Positions 23,345 through 34,886 are shown, counted from the first letter of the stretch. The stretch: DNA of 64,000 nt from Dichetophora obliterata (GCA_963920525.1 OY986438.1:137077022-137141021); one strand, 5' to 3'. Notes: a model not told the origin generated them from the sequence alone. Program-made: numbers and translations.

Positions 23345-24015
23345 AAGCGTAATAGGACTTTTAAGGATTCTGTGGACTCCGTGGTGTGAAGTTTTAGGGT
23401 AAGTTATTTCGAAGATGATGTCAAACTTTTAAATTTAAGATGGCGGATAGAGTTGCCACCCAGATTTTTTTTTAATTTTGCGAATTCTTGTCATTTTGAA
23501 ATTCTAACAACAGATTTGATTTCTAATATAATGTCACAGTTTTAAAATTTTAAGATGGAGGTTAGGGTTGCCACCTAAATTTTTACCACAGTACTGCCAC
23601 CTAATAATATGTATTTTTAAGAGTTTTAAACATCCTTTATCAGTGTTAAGGGGGTTGCTGATTTTGATTCTAAAGTCAGAATTCTAAAATTCAAGATGGT
23701 GGATAGGGTTGCCACCTTAATTTTTTGTAGTTTTATGAATTCGGGGCTGGCAAAAAAAAAATGGTGCTCCAAAAATGAGTCGCTGAATCTGAATCCGTCG
23801 TCAGAATTTCAAAATTATAAAATTTTGAAATAATAGGGTTGCCACCTAATAATATATCTTTTCAAGACTTTTAAACGTCATTTATTTGTGTTAAGAGGTC
23901 GCTGATTTCGAGTTTAAAGTCAGAATTTTAAAATTCAAGATGGTGGATAGGGTTGCCACCTTCATTTTTTGTAGTTTTATGAATTCGGTGCTGGCAAAAA
24001 AAATGGTACGCCAAA
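23345..24015 (+). repeat. Tandem array, ~240-bp higher-order unit built on GGGTTGCCACCT
   Basis: The word GTTGCCACC recurs at about 23453, 23567, 23710, 23834 and 23952. Each occurrence is preceded by a version of AAGATGGTGGATAG or ATAATAG. Longer comparison shows a unit of about 240 bp made of two half-units, repeated about 2.5 times. It includes CAAAAAAAATGGT and AAAGTCAGAATT blocks. Confidence 0.8.
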
Positions 24016-24016
24016 A

Positions 24017-24725
24017 ATGGGTGTAGCCTCAAGCACAAGCAGCCTCAAAATTGCTGCACGTAGGCAAAGCATATGACTCATCAGCCACAACGTTGCCTAT
24101 GATGTCGGATATTAACTGGAGCTTGCAGCTCAACAGCATACGAGAGAGCATCGTTGATCAGCTTACTGGAGCGATTGCTGCATTGGAGAATAGGGTGATG
24201 CAGAGGATTTGGGTAGTGTCAGCTGAGCTTTCCAGCATATGGAACACCATACAAAATCTGGAAGAAAGAATTTCTTTTGTTGAAGCCGCACATGTTGAGA
24301 CAGGTACATTAAAAGAGAGCATTAAAGAAATAAATAAGGAAATAGAAAACAGCAAAGTCTATGCGGCGAAATAAGCTCCGCACTCTACTAATCTGGATAA
24401 TGACATTAGAGCGCTGAAATATCAGTTGGAATCTTATGAGAGTGATGCTATTTCCACTGACGTCATCATCAATGGAATCCCCTCTGCTTCTGAAGAAAAC
24501 CGAAGCGGTATTTTTAGCAGAGTTTACTCACTAGTTAAATGTGATTATCTGAGGCTACGCGAAATTTTAGGAGTGCGTAGCAAAACATACAAAAAAAAAA
24601 ATGCAGCGATCATCGTTAAGCTGGCGACAACTTTTGAGCGCAATTGCCTATTTAACCCATTTTGTACCGCTATCCGATTCCGTTTAGATATTGTTCTAAA
24701 GTTTTGTGCGTTAGCATTTTAGCAC
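24017..24725 (+). pseudogene. ORF1 remnant of a non-LTR element (coiled coil plus RRM-like end)
   Basis: The central part (24110-24370) is a heptad-rich helix (LENRVMQRIW, IQNLEERISFVE, IKEINKEIENS) fitting the coiled coil of trimerising ORF1 proteins. A TAA at 24372-24374 interrupts the frame, after which the same frame continues into STDVIINGIPSASEENRSGI. That motif is seen in ORF1 proteins of insect Jockey/CR1-like elements just before the RNA-binding domain. No endonuclease or reverse transcriptase follows. It is probably an internal fragment of an element not otherwise present here. Confidence 0.6.
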
Positions 24726-24942
24726 TTCCTGATCACATAAAAAAAAAAAAAAAAAATGTATGTGACCTAGGGTGACCGTAGATGAGTGTTGCGAAAACGC
24801 AACGATGACTCATACGATGCAAATTACTTTTTGAAAAATGTATTCAAATGTATTTTTCAATATATATTTTTATGAGAAATATTAGAAAATGTACAAATTA
24901 ATTACTGAACTATTGAATAATAATTATTAAAAATGTTCAAAT

Positions 24943-25385
24943 TTATGAATGGCACTGCTTGGATTGCAGTTCATTTGCATGGTCATTTGGCTTTAATAAC
25001 CGCACGTGCTGTATTTTAGAGGCATGTAAGCCAAGATCCTTGAGTAAAATTTTCCACGTAGTCGAAGGACAAAGGCCAACAAGTTGTAACGGCAACGAAT
25101 CGACATTTCGGCATCTTCTTTTTAACACTTTGCGCTACAGCAGCAATATTCTCTTCGGTACGCACATTTCTTTGTCTTGTTGAAGGTTTTGAATCGGAAA
25201 GAGTAAAATTAGTGCGAAAACCATCAATAACTGCACAAATTGCTTGTTCACTAGACCGATTATATTGACCGTAAAGTGGATGAAGTGCTCTATGAACTTC
25301 GCGAACAGATTTATTTTTTTTCAAAGTAAATTTTCACAAGTTGGACGCGTTGCTCTTACGTTAAACGATTTATGATGCATTGTCA
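24943..25385 (-). pseudogene. Mariner-like transposase N-terminal domain, frameshifted
   Basis: On the - strand the frame shows an N-terminal helix-turn-helix of the kind annotated as DUF4817 in insect mariner-like proteins. It includes EVHRALHPLYGQYNRSSEQA, FTLSDSKPSTRQRNVRT and ENIAAVAQSV. After about 95 residues a frameshift leads into WKILLKDLGLHASKIQ and NDHANE in another frame. The catalytic D...D part is missing. A second, independent member of this domain family occurs at 48080-48440. Confidence 0.65.
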
Positions 25386-25854
25386 GACCTTACTAAACAG
25401 AAATGTCAACCCAACTTGACATTTTGAACTGTCAAACCATAGACAACAAACGTTGAAACTTCTTATGCAGCTAAAAAAACAGCCTTTATAAATAAAATTA
25501 ATTAAATGAGTAGAATGTTATTCAATATCACGTTATAACAATATCAGAGTACTTTTATAGAAGTATTACTAAACTGTTAAAAATCCTACGCAATAATTTA
25601 AATTTTACTACTTTTTAAACTTACAAAATGGCAGCCCTGGCGGTAGTGCTTCTGTTTAATTCGAATAGCTGCTTTTGTAGCGCTACGCATAAAGTACTGT
25701 TTTTTCCATTCCTTTACTCTAAATTATCATTTGAGCATGTAAAAACATAACGGTCAACCTTAGTTTCTTGTCTTCTATCAAATATACCAAAATCACTGAA
25801 ATCGACGAGTGACACCTGGAAACCTATCGTTGTTAACTTACTTTTTGCCTTATA

Positions 25855-27523
25855 CAGTGTTGCGTAAAACAATAGCAACAAAATCAGTATGCTGCTACAA
25901 AATCGTGCATCTTTTTTAATATCGGGGATACACAAAAATGATTATAGGAATCAAAGCATATATTCATACATCATATCTAAAACAAATCAGATTCAAATTT
26001 GGTTTTGTTTTTTTATTAAATTTAAAATTAATGTGGCTACATTCAATTTGTCTGAGAGCAAAACAAAAGCAACAAAACTTGAAAAATGTAAAAAGAGAAC
26101 AGAAGTTTCAAGAATTATCGGTAAAAGTTCCGTTATTGTAAAGAACGTGTTGTTTGTGAGTCATAAACATTTAAGTTTAGTTTTGTTTTTGCGCTAGTTG
26201 TGACATTGACTGTTCTATTTATAATGGCACGTTATAAATACTGTGAAGCTCTAAAATTACAAATTATTTCCGAATATAAGAAGGGAAATTCGCAAATATT
26301 TAAGCAAAACAGTTTGATATTAATCGGTAAATAGTTTACAAGAATAATAAAGAAGTATAACATCACAAAAGACGTAACAACGATACATTAAAGAGGGCGG
26401 CCGCGGAAGACATCGCTGCGTGATAACAGAAACATTTGTGGCGTGTTCAAACGAAATCCATTTGCCACATTCAAAGAGGTTGTTGGGACACTTAGTTTAG
26501 GTATCCATAACAGCACAGTTCGAAGACGAGCCGTTGAGAAAGATTTAAGAAGTTACAGACCGGCAAAGAAACCTATGCTTACAGTTAAGCATAAAAAACA
26601 AGGTGACGTGTAATAATTTAAACAATTATGTAGGAAATTGTGACAATGAGTTGCAATTTATTGTTTTTTGGACTCAGTTTTGCAAAAGAGCACCTAAATT
26701 GGACCGTACAATAATAGAAAAATGTTTTTTTAGCGATGAATCAAAGCTCAACTTGATTAATTCAGATGGGATGTACACGGTACAGCGCCGCCCAGGTACA
26801 TGAATTGAAGCCCAAAACTGCAAAATAAATTTTAAACACGCAGGCGATGGCATTATGGTCTGGACTTGTTTTTCCTATAATGAAGTTGAACCATTTCAAA
26901 AAATCGATGGAATTATGGATCGTTTTGCATATACAGAGATTTTAGAAAGCAATATGCGAGAACATGCAGAGTGAAATATGTTGCTTCAGTGAACGTTTCA
27001 GCCCGACAACGACCCGAAGTACACTTCAAAGCTCATCAAAGATTACATTAGAGGTAATGGGATTCAAATCCTTGATTGACCGGCACAATCACATTGACTT
27101 AAATCCCATCGAAAATATTTTTCGGATTTTGAAGGTAAAAGTTTCTTGTCAAAGATTTTCCAATAAGACTGCATTGTATGAAGCCCTGAAACTTAATTAG
27201 GAACAAATACCTAATACCAACATATCTAATTTAATAGAGTCGATGTCGCTCAGATGTGCAGCGGTTATCAAGAATAATGAATCTTACACCAAATATTAAT
27301 TATGTTGCTTTTGTATTGCTCTCAGATAATTTGAATGTAGTCACATTAATTTTATATATAATAAAAAAAACAAAACCAAATTTGAATATTATTTGTTTTT
27401 AATATGATGTATTAATAAATGCTTTGGTTCCTATAACAATTTTAGTGTGTCCCCAATATTGAAAAAGATACACGATTTTGTAGCAGCGCACTGATTTTGT
27501 TGCTATTGTTTTGTGCATCACTG
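25855..27523 (+). mobile_element. Full-length Tc1-like DNA transposon, inactive
   Basis: Terminal inverted repeats exceed 80 bp. The left starts CAGTGTTGCGTAAAACAATA, and the inverse of the right end starts CAGTGATGCACAAAACAATA; both share GCAACAAAATCAGT and CTACAAAATCGTG. A TA lies before the left end; the right flank reads TG, a probable mutation of TA. The 1.67-kb length and the single transposase gene are normal for Tc1 elements. Confidence 0.9.
26224..27299 (+). pseudogene. Tc1-like transposase, many stops and frameshifts
   Basis: From the ATG at 26224 the paired helix-turn-helix region reads MARYKYCEALKLQIISEYKK, then GRPRKTSLRDNR, HNSTVRRRAVEK and SYRPAKKPMLTVKH. The DDE catalytic core follows: FSDESK (about 26729) with the first aspartate, QPDNDPKYTS (about 27000) with the second, and a DLNPIEN block (about 27098) with the third acidic position. 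The end reaches the TAA at 27297-27299. At least six stops or shifts break it. In Tc1 elements the protein cuts and pastes the element at TA sites; this copy cannot. Confidence 0.9.
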
Positions 27524-29094
27524 TGGCTTTTTGAAAAAAAAAAAAAATCACCAGCACCCACAAAAAATCAGTGTCGCTTTATTTGTGGGTCAACTTCTGC
27601 TTAACTGCTAAATTGTTTGAATTTTATTTCAGCCAAATTTTTCCTGAGGCTAGAAAACGATTTGAAAACAATACGCATTTTATTGCACAAACAAACATAA
27701 ATACACGAATAAAACAAAATATTTACAATAAAGCTGATACTGAAATATTTGAAAAGTTAAAATGTTATGCGATATATATGTCCAATTTTTGCCATTAACA
27801 ACAGCGTTTTACCATGAAAAAACATTCAAAATTTATATTGCTTTTTTGCGGTAATAAAAATTTATGATTGGCTACACATAGAAAATGGAAAAAATACGAG
27901 GACAAAATAAATAAATGTTTAAGCTACGCTGTATTTATTTAAAGGCAACATAAACAACAACAATGTCAACATAAAACATAAAATACTGAAAGCACAAGCA
28001 AAAAATCTTGAAAGCACAAAAAAAAAATATAAAAAATTAAAAAAAATAATAAAATAGCAAATCTATGTTTTTCTAACAAATTGCCTGCAAGTTATTCTCA
28101 AATGCTGTGGATGTTGCAAATTTTTTAAGTTTCGAATCAATTAAATGGATACTAAAAAAAATGCTACAACAAAAGCAGCAACAACTGGCACCACCACCGC
28201 AACGCTAGCAAAAACTAAGCTGATTGAAATAGCTGCAATTTATAACAATAAAATGAAATTTAAAATATTGTGCAACTTAAACCTACACTCAGTAAAACAG
28301 TGAAGGATAAAAAATGTTGTATTTTTGGCATATTATTTTTAGAGAAAGATGATACGTTGAAACTATCCACCACTGTACAAAATTTGAGCATGAAATACGT
28401 TTAGTTGCAAAATCTGCATAACCAAAACAATGCAATTCAATTCACACGGCGCAGAGTCACTCAGCGTGAAGCTGTAGAAATCTGTTAAAAAAATGACAAC
28501 ATTTTTTCAGCCATCATTGTGAAGTGACTTTTTTTTGTGCAGCTGCCAAATTATTCCAATGCAGTGCACAGTGAATTGAAACACATATGAAATAAATAAA
28601 AAACGTTCTCTCTCAAAAGCTAATATAATTGATATAAATCGGGAGCTAATTTCATGACAAAAAGAAAAAAATTTTGGATGTAGGGACTTTAATTTCTTTT
28701 GGCACAGCTTTTGTACGCTGCGATATTTTTTGAAAAAAAGGCTAATTTTGGATATTTCGTTTCGATATTGCTTTGAATCAACTCTAATGTAAGCGAACTT
28801 TACTGATTAAAATCGTAGTTATTTGCAAAATTTATTTGTTTTGTCGAGGCGATGGTTCCAAGCTACGCTAAGATTGAATATCTAAAACACAAGAGGGCTC
28901 TGAACTACAAATATTATAAAAAAAATCAAACCGCTTATCATATTAGCAACCAAATTTGTATAGCGGAGTATTCGGGCTCGCTGGATATATTGGCTTTATC
29001 AATATTGCGGAATATTATAAACTAGATAAGACTTTAGCTCAAGTCCTGCAAACATTCGCAAAAACCCTTAAGTCGCTCGTCTGATTAGCATAGA
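27524..29094. other. AT-rich spacer
   Basis: There is no recognisable transposon core. A 52-codon threonine/alanine-rich frame on the + strand (28146-28304) is probably chance. Confidence 0.4.
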
Positions 29095-31972
29095 AATTTT
29101 TATATAAGCCCATTCCACACATACGCAATACTTTTTTTCAAAAATTGATCTCATGGCTTTCGATTTGTTTTATTTTTGGGCTAAATGTTCCTATTAAAAT
29201 TCTAAGAACACAAGTTCATTTATTTTTTTCATATCGCCATTCGTTAAAAAGTTATTGACCTTTCAATTCTGCAAATCATCCGAAAACGCCAGAATTGGAA
29301 AGTTTTTAATTAATTGTATCTACGTCAGTTTTAATCCAATTTTAATAAATGAGGTACCGTTAGAAAGGTATTAGAAAGTAGTTTTTGGAAAAAATATATC
29401 ATTTAAAAATTTTGGATGTTAGAGCTGCCATCATATTAAAAAAATTTATTTGCTAATATCTCAAAAAACGCGTAATTTTTTTTCGATTTTTTATTTTTTA
29501 ATTTGAAGAAGAATGTTGCCTTTAAGTCAAAACGAATTTTATGATGGAGCTTTTATATGTTTTTTCGCAATTTCAATTTTTGTGCACATACCTTATCATT
29601 TTGAGGCAATTTATCGCCTATAAATTTCATAACGGTAAAGATATTTGCAAAATTTAATCTGCAAAATGGTTTGTCTTATAAGGACCAACATTTTATTCAT
29701 AAGTTTCGATGGCCTTACACATGACCTTGGTAGAGAAAACTGATAAATACCGAAAAAAAATATTTTTAATTTTTTTTTTACTTTTATTCGTAAAAAGGTA
29801 AAACAAAATTTTGTTTCAAGATTGCCATATTGAAGATTATTAAATTCTGACTGATTTTGTTTCAATAAGTTTTAAAATAGGTCTCAAAACGAAAAAGTTA
29901 TGATGGTTTGATCAGCTGATATATTAAAAAATACTCTGAAGCTGAATATCGTTGAGTTTATATCTCCCTATTATTGATGGGAATAAAACTGTGTAACTTT
30001 TGTGTGCCGGTTATAGCTTGCACATTTCTAAATTTTGACATCAACTCAGCTTCAACATTTTCAAAAGACTCTTTTGAGCAAAACCGATAACATATTGTTG
30101 ACTCCTTTATTATAGCCCATTCGTAAAGCTCTCTCGCGTTTGTTAATTAGTTTTCAAATGGTCTTTGAAGACTGGCTCTCATAGCATTTCGTTTAAAAGC
30201 TCCACCGATGCCATAACACGGCCCCTTATCATGCGATGTGGCAAAGAAATGCCACTCAGCGTCAAAATGTTCTTCTTCTTTCCACTGGCAAATCTGGTAT
30301 AAATTCTTTTTATTCTTATACAGCGATGCAGCTTCATCGGAAAAAAGACTGGTTCTTTTGATGTCGTTAAATCGAGCTCGTAAGACCAGTAGCAATTCTT
30401 TTTGAAATTGAAACACCGCAATGAAGTTGTGGATCAAATTTTCGGCTATTTTGATAACGTTAAGATTTCCAACATCATTGCTGTCTTCCTTAAAATTAAT
30501 GGAAAACGGATGGATGGATAGATAGCAGTGATCATGAGACCAACATTGAGACTGTACAGCATTCTATTAAAAATATAAAAAAAAAGTTTTACAAAAAAAA
30601 TTTTTCTACTGCAGATCAAGTATTAAAGGAATTGTAGGGTTAACGTTAGTTTTATCTGAATGACAAAAAAATAATTTTATGAAAAATCACATATTACAAC
30701 AAATTCTCCTGTTTTCAATGCTTCTTTCTGCGTTTTTAAATAATCCGCTTGATTTTAGCGATTAAATCGTGTTGTACTAGCAAATCAAATTGTTTGCTGA
30801 ATTCCGCTATAAAAACATCTGCTGACTTCTTCATATTTTCCAAATTGGGTTTTTAAACGAAATGCTATGAGAGCCAATCTTCAAAGACCATTTGAAAACT
30901 AATTAACAAACGCGAGAGAGCTTTACGAATGGGCTATAACAAAGGAGTCAACAATATGTTATCGGTGTTGCTCAAAAGAGTCTTTTGAAAATGTTGAAGC
31001 TGAGTGGATGTCAAAATTTAAAAATGTGCAAGCTATAACCGGCACACAAAAGTTACACAGTTTTATTCCCATCAATAATAGGGAGATTAAAACTCAACGA
31101 TATTCAGCTTCAGAGGACTTTTTAATATATCGGCTGATCAAACCATCATAACTTTTTTGTTTTGATACCGATTTTAAAACTTTTTGGAACAAAATCTGTT
31201 AGAATTTAGTAATCTTCAATATCGCAATCAAAATTTTGTTCACCTTTTAACAAATATAATTTAAAAAAATTAAAAGTATTTTTTTTTTCGGTATTTACCA
31301 GTTTTCTCTACCAAGGTCAAGTGTAAGGCCATCGAAACTTATGAATAAAATATTGGTCTTTATAAGACAAACCATTTTGCAGATTAAATTTTGCAAATAT
31401 CTTTACCGTTATGAAATTTATAGGCGATAAATTGCCTCAAAATGATAAGGTATGTGCACAAAAATTTAAATTGCGCAAAAACATATAAAAGCTCCATCAT
31501 AAACTTCGTTTTGACTTAAAGGCAACAATCTTCTTCAAATTTAAAAAATAAAAAATCGAAAAAAAATTACACGTTTTTTGAGAAATTAGCAAATAATTTT
31601 TTTTTAAAATATGATGGCAACCCTAACATCCCAAATTTTAAAATAATATATTTTTCCAGAAATTACTTTCTTATACCTTTCTAACGGTACCTCATATATT
31701 AAAACTGACGTAGATACAATTAATTAAAAACTTTCCAATTCTGTCGTTTTCGGACGAATTGAATTTGCAGCATTGAAAGGTTAATAACTTTTAAACGAAT
31801 GGCGATAAAAAAATAAATTAACTTATATTCTTAATAGGAATATTCTTAATAGGAATATTCTTAATAGGAACTTATAGCTCAAAAATAAAACAAATCGAAA
31901 GCCATGAGACGGACCCATTATGCGTTATGCTTGCAATGGGCGTATAGGTATTTTTAAGCCAGTGTAGCCTCA
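29095..31972. mobile_element. 2.9-kb palindromic element with ~1.1-kb inverted arms
   Basis: The left arm (about 29095-30197) and the right arm (about 30853-31972) are inverted copies along nearly their whole length. Shared landmarks include TCATGGCTTTCGATTTGTTT (29152 and its inverse near 31900), GTACCGTTAGAAAGGTAT (29353 and inverse near 31680) and ATTCGTAAAGCTCTCTCGCG (30119 and inverse near 30910-30930). The 656-bp centre and the inner end of the left arm hold a transposase-like remnant. The arms differ by scattered substitutions and small indels, including a triplicated TAGGAATATTCTTAA word in the right arm. The superfamily is not assignable from the ends. Confidence 0.85.
30147..30563 (-). 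pseudogene. Domain of an arthropod repeat-associated protein (possible nuclease)
   Basis: On the - strand a frame runs from an acceptor-like TTTTTAATAG (about 30564-30575) to a TGA-type end at 30147. It reads CWSHDHCYLSIHPFSINFKE, then SLFSDEAASLYKNKKN and EWHFFATSHDKGPC, then ASLQRPFEN. I recall the FFATSHGKG.CDGIGG pattern from many uncharacterised, multi-copy arthropod proteins. That and the location inside a palindromic element suggest a transposase. The spaced acidic and histidine residues could form a nuclease site, which is inference. The frame runs from the centre into the left arm, and the motif cysteines and glycines are partly substituted. Confidence 0.5.
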
Positions 31973-31976
31973 AGGC

Positions 31977-32830
31977 ATAACAGCATATCTTAGTTTTTAC
32001 AACTTTTCAGAAGGACATTTTGAAGTAAAAATCGATATATCAACAAAAGTATATAAAAAATTATATTTTTATTTAGAGAACAGCTCAAATAAATTTTTTT
32101 GAATCGTATAAGAAAAAAAATATATATACAGTTGCGGTCAAAATAATAGTAGCTCCCTTATATTCATACATGTTTGGATAAATAATACTAGTATACGAAT
32201 TTCGGATCCGGTAAGTCCATTTTCATTCCTATATGTACTTTCAACACTCGTTCCAACTCCGTACTCAGTTTCCTCCTATATTGTAAAACTTTCAAGATAC
32301 AGGGTGTTTTACGGTTTTGGTACGTGTTTAGTATTATTGATCTAGAATCTAAACTACTCACCATAAAATAAAAAATAATATTTTGTTTTCTAGAAAAAAT
32401 ATCAGATTTTTCATAAGTAGATAAATCGCTTTCGTGTCATGTGCTGTAGCGGAGAAAAAATTTTGAGATTATCCAAAAAAATATCTACAAATTTTCTATC
32501 TTTTGTTTTAGCGGAGCTGTTACTGTCCAAAGTTAGAATTTAAAAAAATACTGTTGATTAAGTGTATTTTTACATGAAAAAAAAGACATTTTGACCGCAA
32601 CTGTATATATATTTTTTTTCTTATACGATTCAAAAAAATTTATTTGAGCTGTTCTCTAAATAAAAATATAATTTTTTATATACTTTTGTTGATATATCGA
32701 TTTTTACTTCAAAAGCTGTTCTCTAAATAAAAATATAATTTTTTATATACTTTTGTTGATATATCGATTTTTACTTCAAAATGTCCTTCTGAAAAGTTGT
32801 AAAAACTAAGATATGCTGTTATGCCTGTTA
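31977..32830. repeat. Palindrome with Tc1-type MITE at its centre
   Basis: CATAACAGCATATCTTAG through GAATCGTATAAGAAAAAAAA (31977-32125) reappears inverted at 32604-32825. The right arm contains an extra tandem copy of a roughly 66-bp block (about 32648-32780). The MITE at 32129-32603 occupies the exact middle. Confidence 0.8.
32129..32603. mobile_element. Tc1/mariner-type non-autonomous element
   Basis: The left end CAGTTGCGGTCAAAATAATA and the right end (ATTTTGACCGCAACTG) are inverted copies in the style of Tc1 termini. Flanking TATATA sequence is consistent with TA target duplication. The 475-bp interior has no transposase. Confidence 0.8.
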
Positions 32831-32924
32831 TGCTGAGTTGAAAGTACATATAGTGTAGTGTGCTCTCGTTATACACACTGCCGACCCTAAGTTTCGTTGT
32901 TATAAACTTATTGTTATAAACTAT

Positions 32925-33610
32925 TGTTATCTTAAACCTTCTATTATATTTAGTAATTGTTCTTTGTAGGTGTTTATTCGTAAGTTCCGTTGTTGTAAAT
33001 TGTTAAGTCTAGTCTGTAGTTGAGCTATGGTTGTGTTGTCTTTGTATCTAGCTTTCAACTGTTGTTTTAAAATTTCAAAACTTGATGGCTTCAAATAGCT
33101 ACCCAATGAGGTGCGCACATTAGCTGTTAATTTTGCATGGTAAACATACTGTAAAAAATCTAGTTTACCTTCACTACTTAATGTTTTATTTACTAATTCA
33201 GCTGTAATGAGAAAACTATCTAACTCATTAAAGTTGCCTGAAAACGTCGGCAATGCCTTTGAGGCAGTTTCTAAACTAAAGGATGCCATTATTGGTGTTT
33301 GTTCTGTATCAGATTTTTCTTCTTCTTCTTCTTCTTCTTCTTGTTCTTCTTCTAATTTATTATGGTCTTCAGCTGTTTTAAGTTGTTCTAAAATTATTTT
33401 TTGGGAATTTAAATGAATGTTACTGAACTCTAATTTTAAAGCTACTAATTCTTTGCTGTCTTTATTTTGAATTGCTAATAAGTCAAATTGTTCTTTTAAA
33501 TTTTCTAGCTGTTGCTATTTGGATATTAATGTAGCTCTTGTGTAGCCTCTGGCATAACTTTTTCTTATATTTTTATAAATTCTTTCTACCTCTTTAATTA
33601 TTTTTTCCAT
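32925..33610 (-). pseudogene. Gag capsid region, truncated
   Basis: An ATG at 33610 opens a frame with a helical, charged N-terminal part, a glutamate run (EEEQEEEEEEE) and then ASFSLETASKALPTFSGNF, LDFLQYVYHAKLTANVRTSL and KARYKDNTTIAQLQTRLNNL. This is the pattern of Gypsy-type Gag capsid domains, in which FSG...LxxFL is the usual start. One stop codon lies near 33515. The frame ends at 32925 where the inverted terminal piece is reached, so the zinc knuckle and all of pol are missing. Gag of this type packages element RNA. Confidence 0.7.
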
Positions 33611-34364
33611 TTGTGGTGTATTTTATAAAATATATTTTTTGTTGTTGTTTTGTTTGCATAATTATTAAGATGAATTTATATAATACAGTTGTGTTGATGT
33701 TTAAGTTTCTGCTTAATTGTTTTTTTAAGTATTTTTTAAAATACACAGCTATGTAATGTAATGTAACTATAACTATAAAAACAAGACATATTATTTCAAT
33801 AATGTTAATTGTGTCGGTTTTGTTGCTGTTACTGCTGCTGTTGTTGTTGTTAGCGTTCATCATCACTATCTCTTCTTGCACCATCTCTGCGTCTTCTGTT
33901 TGCGAGTTGACTACCGCTCCTGATGTTGCCAAAATAGTGCCCACGAAAGGAACGTACATTTATTTTATTTTTTTTGTGTTGAGCTGCTTGCGGATATTGT
34001 CAATTTCTGCCCATATCGCAGTTGAGATGTCCCAGCTTGGTTGTTGTTCTTTTCGAGTGATGGCCAAAAGGTGCGCCAGGCGTTTGCGAAGTTTAACTTT
34101 TAAGGCACCGCGCTTTTTTTGTATTTTCGGTATGTCCACTTTTGGGTATGCTGTCAGCTTTTCTTCGGTTCGTTGGAGTTGGCGTTTTCGGTACTCCTCA
34201 ATCGTCAGTGCCTTTGGACCGATGCGTAGTGGCACATAGACTGGAACAGGTATTTTCGGTGCTATTGTTGTCGGCTGCGGGATGTACTCGTCCATCAATA
34301 AAGTTTCGATGCACCAAAAAATGTATTTTACAGGACTCCCAAGTCGGAGTGGCAGGATCGCCAT
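33594..34364 (-). CDS. Two short leader frames between LTR and gag
   Basis: The first frame (34364-33960) starts with an ATG overlapping the putative primer binding site and is rich in Lys, Arg and Pro (VPVYVPLRIGPKAL, KRGALKVKLRKRL). The second (33959-33594) has an asparagine/serine run and one hydrophobic segment (IIEIICLVFIVIVTLHYIAV) that could span a membrane. I do not recognise either product. The second may have no function. Confidence 0.35.
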
Positions 34365-34882
34365 GTTATAATTTATTTAAGGATCGTTTTATTTTTTTTT
34401 ATAGCGGCAGAGTTTGCCTTCGCTATAGACTGCAGTGTTTGCCGACTTGAACTATGTCCAAGGCAAACAGAGACGTTTAAAATAAACTGAACAAGGCAGA
34501 GATCTGCCAGCTTGTGTGGTTAATTAAAGTCTGATTTATTGTTGGCCATCTCGGCTCTTTTATAACATTTTTACAAAACTTACTTAGTAGTCTTAATCTA
34601 TGGTCATACTTCTCTAGTTAATTAATATAATTATAACCTATGTTGCGTTTCGTTCTTGCATATTGAATTTGAATCATCGAAAGGATTCAAATTACATATT
34701 TTTGGTTTGACGAATGATAATTTGGCACGGTCAACAATATTGAGTGAGTAATAAAAATATTCGCATGCACTGAGTGCAGCACACGCCGATAATGCAGTGC
34801 TAACTTATTAGTCACTCAATATGTTGCTGTTTATAACAACGAAACTTAGGGTCGGCAGTGTGTATAACGAGAGCACACTACA
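34364..34882 (-). promoter_or_regulatory. 5' LTR with TATA box and polyadenylation signal
   Basis: On the - strand the LTR runs from TGTAGT (34882) to AACA (34364), about 519 bp. It contains TATAAAAGAG at about 34565-34555 and AATAAA at 34539-34534. Directly after it TGGCGATCCTGCCA resembles the tRNA-Arg primer binding site used by this group, with three mismatches. LTR end and primer site agree with each other, though the mismatches leave some doubt. Confidence 0.6.
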
Positions 34883-34886
34883 ATAG

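Larger units (their letters stand above)
32854..34882 (-). mobile_element. Aberrant mdg1-like Gypsy LTR element with inverted U3 at its 3' end
   Basis: The element is read on the - strand from 34882. It starts with an LTR beginning TGTAGTGTGCTCTC and holds leader frames and a gag gene. Instead of a second LTR it ends at 32854 with a perfect 54-bp inverted copy of its own first 54 bp (32854-32907 versus 34829-34882). ATAG flanks both sides (32850-32853, 34883-34886), a 4-bp target duplication as made by Gypsy-type integrases. It lies inside the second Tc1-type MITE copy. No pol gene is present. The LTR start and the CCGACCCTAAGTTT block recall the mdg1/412/Stalker group of Gypsy elements. Confidence 0.8.

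Noticed and set aside
25714..26197. Several 60-100-codon frames around 25.7-26.2 kb
   Set aside because: They lie within the Tc1 terminal repeat and its leader and shadow the transposon.
32854..34882. DIRS-like element, suggested by inverted terminal repeats around a gag-like gene
   Set aside because: DIRS elements integrate with a tyrosine recombinase and leave no target duplication. Here a 4-bp duplication and an LTR with TATA, polyadenylation and primer-site signals point to a Gypsy element with an aberrant end.
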